64,000 bases of DNA. Origin: Okapia johnstoni (Eukaryota; Chordata; Mammalia; Artiodactyla; Giraffidae). The position numbers and the translations under genes are program-made. Below are positions 33,801 through 42,800 of the stretch, piece by piece (the first letter of the stretch is position 1; every line of letters begins with the position of its first letter). Under the pieces are notes generated by a model. It saw only the letters and a program-made list of their open reading frames with translations, was not told the origin of the DNA and did not search any database. The DNA is taken from the NCBI GenBank assembly GCA_024291935.2, contig CM044320.1:55122001-55186000 (forward strand). Reading direction: 5' to 3'.

Positions 33801-36800
33801 GTGGTGAGGAACATGATACCACCACAAAAGGAACACCTTGAATCTAAGCCATCCTGGGCCCTGGACCAGTCTCAACCCCAGGAGAGGGGCTAAGGACACC
33901 AAGTTCCAAACAGAAGTCCTGGCTATGCTTCACCCTTTCCCCCTTCTCTCCTCTGTCCTGTCCTTACCTCCGCAGCCGGCCTTCAACAATCCACTTGTTT
34001 TTCCTGTAGCTGGACATACTCTCTAGAGTCTTGTCAATCTCACTGCAGGGAAACAGGGAATAGCATGTTGAGGGAGAAGTGGCAACACACACACAAAAGA
34101 AGGGAGGTTCAAGGGTAAAAGGAGTTTCATCCTAGAACCTAGACTGGATGAATGGCAGAGTAAGTCTTGGGCTCTCCCAGGAAGGAAAATTAGATTCAGT
34201 CCCAGGTCATACCAGCATGCCCAGAGCATGGCAGTAGACACACATCACCCAGGATTTCTAGATGGCTAAACCCCTCCCCTATCCCAGTCTGACCAAGGCA
34301 CATAATAACCATCCCCACCCCAGCCCCTCACTTGATGATGAGGGTGGAGCCATTGAGCTCATGCACAAGGAAAGCCAGGACAGCAGCCTTCTGTTGGGGT
34401 GGCTGGGCTTGAAAAGGCTGGGTGCGCAGGCTGTCACAGAGGGCTGGCTCCACTCCATATGCCATGAGGAAGCAGCGCAGGATCTCAGACACATTGTCTC
34501 TTGTTAGTGGGATCTCGGACACCTTCTCCCCCAAGATCTTTAAGGACTGTTTGGAGGAGAACATAATAGGAGTTAAGAGAGAAAGAGGAACAACTCAAGT
34601 CAATCTGGAGTAGGAAAATACAGTAGGAGAGAACTATGGGGTTAAGGTAGAAAAAATTAAGAAGGAAAGTTGCTAGGATAAGATGAGAGAAGAAAAAGGA
34701 CAGGTACAAAAGAAAAGAAGTATATTAAAGGAAAATGAATAAAATAAGCAGAGGGAAGTCACAAAGAAAAATAAAAAATAGAGGAAAACAAAAACAGGAA
34801 CTACAGATCTTCCTCTACTTGTCCCTAGAGAGAATAATGGAAAATCAGAACCTAAAATCATAAAGCAATGAGTAGTAACCTAAGAAAAAAGGCATAAATT
34901 ATAAGGGATAGCATGTAGTATACAGATCTTCCTCAATTTATGATGGGATCGTGTCCCAAAAAATCCACCATAAATTGAAAATATTGTAAGTTGAAAACGC
35001 ATTTAATACACCTAATCTACAGAACATGACAGCTTAGTCAACCCTACTTTAAACATGCTCAGAACATTTAAATTAGCCTAGAGGAAGGCAAAATCATCAT
35101 TTAACACAAATCCACTTAATAATAAAATGCTGAATATCTCACACAATCTACTGCATACTGTATTGCAAGTGAGGAATAGAATGGCTGCAAAAGTGACATG
35201 CATGCCCAGCACCGTGAGAGTGTACTATTGCATTTCTCCAGTCCAGGAAAAGATCAAAATCAAAACCTTAAGTACCTCTACTGAAGGCCTATCACTCTTG
35301 AACCATTGTAAAGTCGAAAAATTGTAAGTCAAACCACTTTTATTTGAGGACCATTTGTGTATCTCCTTTACTTGTCCTGATCACTTTGGAAAGGGCTTTC
35401 ATGTGTTCAACTCAAAGAGAAAGCATGGATCCCAAGCCCTATGAACCCAGGAAAGGACCTCACCTGACAGTAGGAGGGCAAGCCAGGATCATAGAGGGCA
35501 GCTTTCAGGAGTCGCACCAGTAGATCTTGTACCTCGCCCAAGCTGTCCCCTTGACACAGGAGCCCCTCCTGCAGGACCCCCAGGCTAGGGACATCTTTGG
35601 CAGGGTCAAAGCCCAGCACCTTGCCGAAGCTGTGCAGGAACTCCACAATGGTCAAGCAGTCTGAGAAGGCCCCACTAGGCAGGATCAGACCAGGGATGCG
35701 TGAGAAGTCAGGCAGCGGCTGTAGGGATAAAAGTGGTAGGTGTTCTGTCAAACACACGGGAAGGCAACAGTCTGGATATCTAGGAGGCTCTTCCTTTAAC
35801 AGAAGTGTCTTCATGGATGGCCCCTCCAGGACCTGTTGTTCTCCCCTCACTACCTGGTGGTCAGTCAGACACATGTCCTCTGTGGGCTTCTTCATCTCCT
35901 CCAAGATCATCTGCTGCCTCTGCCGCTCCTCCAAGCGCCTCTGTGTGGCCAGCACTTTATCTGCTTTACCCGTTGGCTTGGTCTTGGCCACCTCCTCCTT
36001 TTCCTTCATTTTTACCTTCTCCTTCTTCTCCCTCTTGACTTTTTCCTTCAATTTTTCCTGCTTTGTTTTTACCTTCTCCTTCTCAGCCTACCCACCCAAG
36101 GGAGAGAGGAATCAAGAGTGCCGTGTAGATTCAAATCACCACCCTTCCCTGGTCCCCATCCTCCCCACCTTACACCCAGAAATGTGACTATAAAACATGA
36201 CCAACTCACATGTCTTGCAAAATCAGTTTGGTGACTTCAAAGTTATGCCTGTGCATATAAGTACCTACCTTGGATTTCTTCTTGGCGTCCTTCTGCTTTA
36301 AGCTCTTGGTCTCTTGTTTCCTCTTGTTTTTGGCCTATAAACCATAAAGGAAGTCATTTCTCCTCAAACTCTGAAAGCATCACTGCTTGGACTAGGATTA
36401 AAAAAGAAACAAGGATGCTGGGGGGAAGAGCTGAGACATGGGATGAGGGGTTGGCAATGGATCAATTCCTTCACTCTGGAGATGCCCACATTATTTTTGA
36501 ACAAGACGAATTCTCTAAATGGCAGGTGGCAGGCATGGGAGATGGAAAAGAAGACAGAGCAGCTGTAGAAGTTAACCTACTGTGGAATCTCTCTGATATC
36601 CCTCACCTGCCCTTGGTTAGTAGTCTGACACTCTCCCCGCTGCACCTTCTGCTTTATCTTCTTGATTTTACACATCTTTGCTTTATCCTCCTCATTCAGT
36701 GTTTCTGTGAGAATAAAAAGAAAAATGAAGAGTGAAGCAGGCAGACCAATCTCCAGCATCCAGACCAGCACATGCCTATCACAAAGCTGGCCTCCAAACA

Positions 36801-39800
36801 GCTCCCTGAAGAAACTAGATGCCTGTCTTTTTTTTTTTAAGTATACATAAAAGGCTGGGAGAAAAAAAATGTACTAGAGGAACCTCCTATGGAGGTAACA
36901 CAAATGGCATCTCGTGCCCAGAAGGACCAGCCTCTGGAACTTAGACTGCTTTAGAAAGGGTCCTGGAGGCCAGAACAGCAGAGTAGCTTTAGAGACTCCC
37001 TCTCCCAGGCTGCCTGACAGGCTGATTTTAGAACTAAGAAAGGAAACAGAAAAAACTGCCAGAGAAAGCAGGTGGTCTTAAGTTGGAAGCACCAATTAAG
37101 CAAGAATGTGCCAGAAAGGAAGGGCCCAGGTAATGGACACTTTAATAGAATCCTATCAAATCTGACATAGTTATTGCCTATGTTCAGCTCCTATGTCTTG
37201 CTCCATTAAAATATCTGAATTTCTTCTCCTTTGGAAGATGATATTGAGATGTGAATCTGCAGACAACAGTGTTTTAGAACTGATGTTTTTGATACGATAG
37301 TACCTATCCTATTCTGGCATAGAAATACTACCACCATCACATCTGTGCAGCAACCCTCTAAGTTTAGATAGATACTATCTGCAGATGAACCACTATGAGG
37401 CTTTTAAAATATAAGTGACTTGCTCCAGGTCATACAGTCAGAATCTGGCAGAGCTGGAACTCTGAATAGGAGATAACTTGATTCCAAATTCTTTCACATT
37501 CTTCGTACTATATAAGGGTAAGTGCAATATTTACTGAAAACTTATAGACATTTCCTACCTGTCCATCCCACTAAAACAGTACCAATTATCTTTTGGATTC
37601 ATATGTGAATTCTGAACCTCTATGATGGTGGCAATCAGTGTTTACACAAGACAAGCAAGACCAGTAAGATAAGTAAGAAGCTAAAAGATGGTAAGAAAGG
37701 ACATGAAAGCCCTCTCCTCTTATAGTTACTCTTGGGATACCACCCCCACCTCCCCGCACAAGGCTCCACTAAAGAGAAACTCAAGAAAGGAACTGGTTGT
37801 TTAAAAAAAAAAAAAAACCACAAAAGTGCTAGGACCCTGATGCTGCTTTCCAGAGAGGGGAAGGTAATTCAGATTCATGCCATCCAGATGTCAGTCACAC
37901 TCCTGGGAAACCCAGGCATTAACCAATTCATCAACATTTCAGATACCTCAGAGAGTGAGCAGAATTCCCAAGTAAAGAAATATCATGGTACCTTGGGCCT
38001 CCAGTTTCTTTAGGAGGCGAGTGTCTGTCTTATTCAACAGCTCAGTGATTTTGACCTTGGGTGGCCGACCTCGGCCCCGTTTCACCTTGGGGACCTCCTT
38101 GGTCTTGGCCTTCTCAGTGTTTCGAGGTCGGCCCCGTTTCCCAGTAATTGCCTGAATCCTGGACGGGATCTCCTCTGCCGAGAGCTGTACCCACTGCAAG
38201 CCCTGAGGTAAGAAGGAAGACATTGTTACAACGGAAGTTCGTGCAAGCCACCAGAACCTCTGAACCATTTGATGCCTGACAATCTCCAAACCCCATGAGG
38301 AAGCTGCAGCTTGTCCAACCCCTCCTCATATTTAAACAAGTATATTTAACCCTTGGGTGTGCACCTCGGGTGTGTCTCTCTCTTCAAAGAAATCACCAAC
38401 AGGCATACGGGGACTGAAGCTGAAGTGCTCCCGACGGACGTTGTGTACCACGTTGCGGCTCAGGTACTACGAGGAGGAGGTGAAGTGGCGTCAGTGAAGT
38501 TACAGTCCTCCCATGCCCTTTTGCCAGCAACAACACAAACAGAACAAGTCCCAGAGCAGACAATGCCAGCCTGTTGCCACTGGGCCCAAAAAAGGAGTCT
38601 GTGCTTTCCTACAAGAGTCCATGAAAGCTCCATTACCTTGATCACTTCTGGGAACTGTTTCATCCTCTTCCCACAAGGGCCGTAATACCAAGTCTCCCCC
38701 TGCCATCGGTGGCTGCCCTTCTTGATGCGCACCTCTCTCCGCCATCTGCCAGAGAAGCACACGGGCCCTGCCGCCAGGTCACACCCCTACCCACTCTTAA
38801 GCCACCCAGAAGCCAACCCTACTAAGCAGATGGCCGTCCCCACACCTATCTCACTAGAACTGCATGTAGATGCAGAGGCATTCTGAGATACAAGCTTGGC
38901 CAGAAGGCAGGCCTGAGCCTCAAGCCCCTCAGTGCCTCAGGGGAAACCAACACACCACACTGCACAAGCCCAGAAAGACCTCCACCTGTCCCCTTACAAA
39001 GTCAGGGAGATGAACAGTCAGAAACCCCCTCCCTAATGCCATTCAGGACAAATTACTGGGCTTCCAGCAAAGAGAATATAGAACTAAGAGAATAAAGGCA
39101 GAAATGACAGAGGGTAGGGAGGCAAGCAGAAGAATAAACTCACTGCTGACTCCATGAAATGACTCCGTAGAGGCCAGGGTTTAGTAAGGAACTCTGTGTT
39201 CTGAGCAACAGATTATTCTAAGACTAAGCCTTATCTTTCTCTCAAAACTTAAAGCAGAACTCAGACTTGGTGACCACAAGTAGCCTAGAGGGGCGGGGGT
39301 GGGGAAGATCAGGAAGGCAGTTATTCCTACAAAGCCCTTGGTGTTGCTGGCTTGTTCATTCTGGTCACATACTGTTCCTGCCCTTAGAGTGCATTAAAAA
39401 AAAAAAATCCCAATTCATGGGGATGAAGCCACTCCCCATTCACTGCTATTCCCTCTCCAAACATAGGACAAATTAACTCATTTGGACACCTGAACCCCAG
39501 ACCCACCAGCTGAATTTGGAAAAGACAACAGCACTAGCCCCTCGAGGAAAAAACTAAGTGGCCACAAAATGAGGAAAGAATGGGTGAGGGAAGGAAGATC
39601 ACGAGGAAGAAAGAAAGCCTAAGACTTTCATGCCCAGAAACATTATCATTGCAGATAACTATCCTTTAACCCATTCTTGTCTAGTCCATTCCTCCCCCAA
39701 CTCAGATGAGAGAGCTCCCTTCCCTTCTTCCTAGAATCATTCATTAAATGTGTCACAGGTCAATGCATGTAACAAATTAGAGCATTTACCCATGTTGGAG

Positions 39801-42800
39801 GGGAAGACGAACTTCTTCTGGGGTAGCAATACGTCTCCTCAGGACATCACCTGGTGGAGGAAGACAGAGGATACCCAAGTTAAGAGTTCAAGCAAAATAC
39901 TGAAACAACAGGTCAGTGAAGAAGGGCTAAATGCCACATGAGACAGATAAGTTTCCCTGGAACCAGTCAGGGGTGGAACAGAATCTAGAGACTCACCGGT
40001 ACCAGAGGGAGGGACTCCTTCTCTAGTGGTGTCTTCCAGGTCAGCAGTTATTTCAGGGATGCTGCTGATATCCTTGTCTGGTGGGGAGGCTATCGGGAAG
40101 ACAGCTGCCGGGGAAGCTGCAGGGGAGGCTTTTGGGGAGGTCACTGGGGAGGCTGTCAAGGAGACTTCTGAGGAGACTGGTGGGAGGGCTGCTGAGGAAG
40201 CTGGAGAGACCGCTGGGAAGGCTGCTGGGGAGATGGCTGGGGAGATTTCTGGAGAGGCTGCTGTAGAAACTGCCAGGGAGACTTCTGGGGAGATTTCCGG
40301 GGAGGCTGCTGGAGACACTGCCAGGGAGATTGCTGAGGAGGCTGTTGGTGAGACTGCTGGCGAGGTTGCTGGATGTAGCTGAATAGTGGATGACTGGTCA
40401 GGGGCTGGCTGGGTCAGAGGTGGGAAGTCTGAAGCCTGAGTCTCCATTTCTTCCTGTTCTGCATCACTACCATTATTCAGGTCAAAGCTATTATCTAGAA
40501 TCCAAAGGGACAGGATGGGTAAAGGAAAAATGATCCTATAAAACAAGAGAATCTACTCAGACAAACCTGGACTAAGTTAAGCAAGGTTACTTCAAGGGCT
40601 TTCCCCTAGGATAGGAAAAAGAGAAATAGCCTCTGGCTGTCCTCCCCTACCATTCATGAAGGTTAAAGGGCAAAACTGCTGCTGCTGTCACTGTGTGAAT
40701 ACCTTTCACCTGGAGCCAATAAAGGCCTCTGGGCTCCTTTCTCCTGCAAACTCCAAGTATTACCCCACAAGTTCTTTTGGGCACAGAGCAGAAGTCAGAA
40801 TGCCTTTTTTCAGTCCCACCATACACTATCCCATGGCCCCTCAGCTCCCAGCAAGGTGTTCTCATAGATGTCCCAGCCCTAAAGCCTGTACTTTCACCTT
40901 TTCCTAGTTCAAGGACTTTGTCTAGCTCTCCTCACTCACCTTGCAGAACAGACTCCCCGAGGACAGGTGGAGAGGTGGGGCTGGCAAAAATAGAGGCTGA
41001 AGTTTGACTGTCATCTGCCAGGAGACTGAAGGCAGTGGCATTATTGAGGGAAGGGCAATCAAGGGCAGATATCACAGGGCTGTCCTCCAGAGGCAGCTTG
41101 TCCTCTGCACCCATCAGCTCCGTATCATCTATACCGTAGAGTCCTCCACTCACTGGCTCTTCAGGGGTGGAAAATCAGGAAGTGAGATTTAAGAAATATT
41201 AGTGTGAAAATATCCAATTCTAATTCCTACAGGGTGAAGGTTCTTTCTAATATTAGGGAAGGAAAGGCCATGGTTCTATTAACCCACAGACCAACACAAA
41301 ATTCTAGTAGCTATCATAAAACAGTGTGGTAAAAGATAATGTTTTCTTTCCAGTTAGTGAGAACCCAGATAGCCCAACTGTGGTAAGAAGTCCCTATCCA
41401 GGGCTCCTGGCCAAAAGGAACACTGGAAGAGAACATGGGAAATGAACCAATTCAGCTCAGAGTGCAACAGGCGCAGCCAGAGGCCAGTGGCATGAAACTG
41501 TGGTCTGCCACAGGATCATCTGGAGGCCCCAGGGCCCTAAATTCCCAAATACTTTCCCTGGCTTACTATCTCTTCTAGGTGGTATATAAGTCAGTTACCC
41601 TCTGTATGGATACGTTGAAGGGAGTCAATCTCCAAGCTTACCCGGTGCTAGAGTGTTGAAGGGCTCAAGAGAGACTTCACTGAGGATTGGAGTGTCTTCC
41701 AGTTGATCAGGAAGATGGGAAGGATCATCTAAGCAGCTCACTGTGGGATCAGGGACCAAGACTGAGACCTCCTGGTGTAATGATTCCACAGAAGGGACGG
41801 AGCCGTTGTAGCCACACATCTTTAGTTCTAGGATATCCCAGAAGAGGGCAAAAGTCAAAGTCAGTGCCTTCAACGGGTTCAGTCAGCTATAGTAGGCAAG
41901 CTTTGCTAGAGGGACAGATGATCATTCTTTCAACATTTATGGGTGCCAATTCTATGTTGGTTACCGAAAATACCAAGAACTTTGATTAAACAAAGATGTG
42001 AGAGTAAGATCTTTCAGCAGATAAAAAAGGAAAAGAAGAGTGGGGTCTGAGACAAGAACCCATCATGTTTTCAGCTATTTTCCCCCATCCAGTGGGAACA
42101 GGTGTTAGAGAAAACATCCTGTGATTTTACAGGGTGGTCACCCCTTGTACTTGGAATCAATAGCAAATTATATTCTGAGGGAAAAGATAAGAGGGACTGC
42201 ACATGTACCAATGCTAAGAACAACAAAAAAGAAAGGAGACTGAGTAGACAAGCAATGGTATGCTCTGCCTGTTCCTTCCCTCCTTCATGTGCCAATCACT
42301 ACTTAGGGCTCAGCCCACTTTAGCAGCCAGTCTGGCTCTGCCACAGTCAAATCAAATTGGCCTCTTTGCCTCTTGCTGATGCTCCAACCCCTTCCTATAT
42401 CTTAGAAGAAGCCTTTCTTGATGCAGGGTGTCTGTTGGGGCTGTTTCGGGCTCGCCCACCTGCCCTCTCCAGGCCAGCAGCTCTGCATGAGCTTGAAATA
42501 ATTTGCACTCCCACTCTCGAGCTGGTGCTGCTGCCACAAAAACACCAGCCACTTGGCTCTGCTAATCACCAACATGCAAATCAGCCTCCACTGCAGAGAG
42601 CTGGAAAGACAAGTTTTCCTCACCTCAAAAAGCCACTGCCCCCCACAGCCCCATTTTCCCTCTCCCAACCCAGCTCACGGACCCACATGAGTTATACCTG
42701 GCTGCTCTTCTTCCAGCTCCAGGCTGCCTACTAAGCCAGCACCATTCTCTGCCACGACAGAAGTAAGTTCCTTTTCTGCTGCCTCATCAGGATGGATACC

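Noticed and set aside
35597..36187. 196-codon + strand frame
   Set aside because: Shadow of the BAZ2A DDT and coiled-coil exons read on the wrong strand.
40026..40382. 118-codon + strand frame rich in Gly/Glu/Ala
   Set aside because: It is the complement of the BAZ2A Ser-Pro repeat, whose own frame is supported by splice sites and homology.
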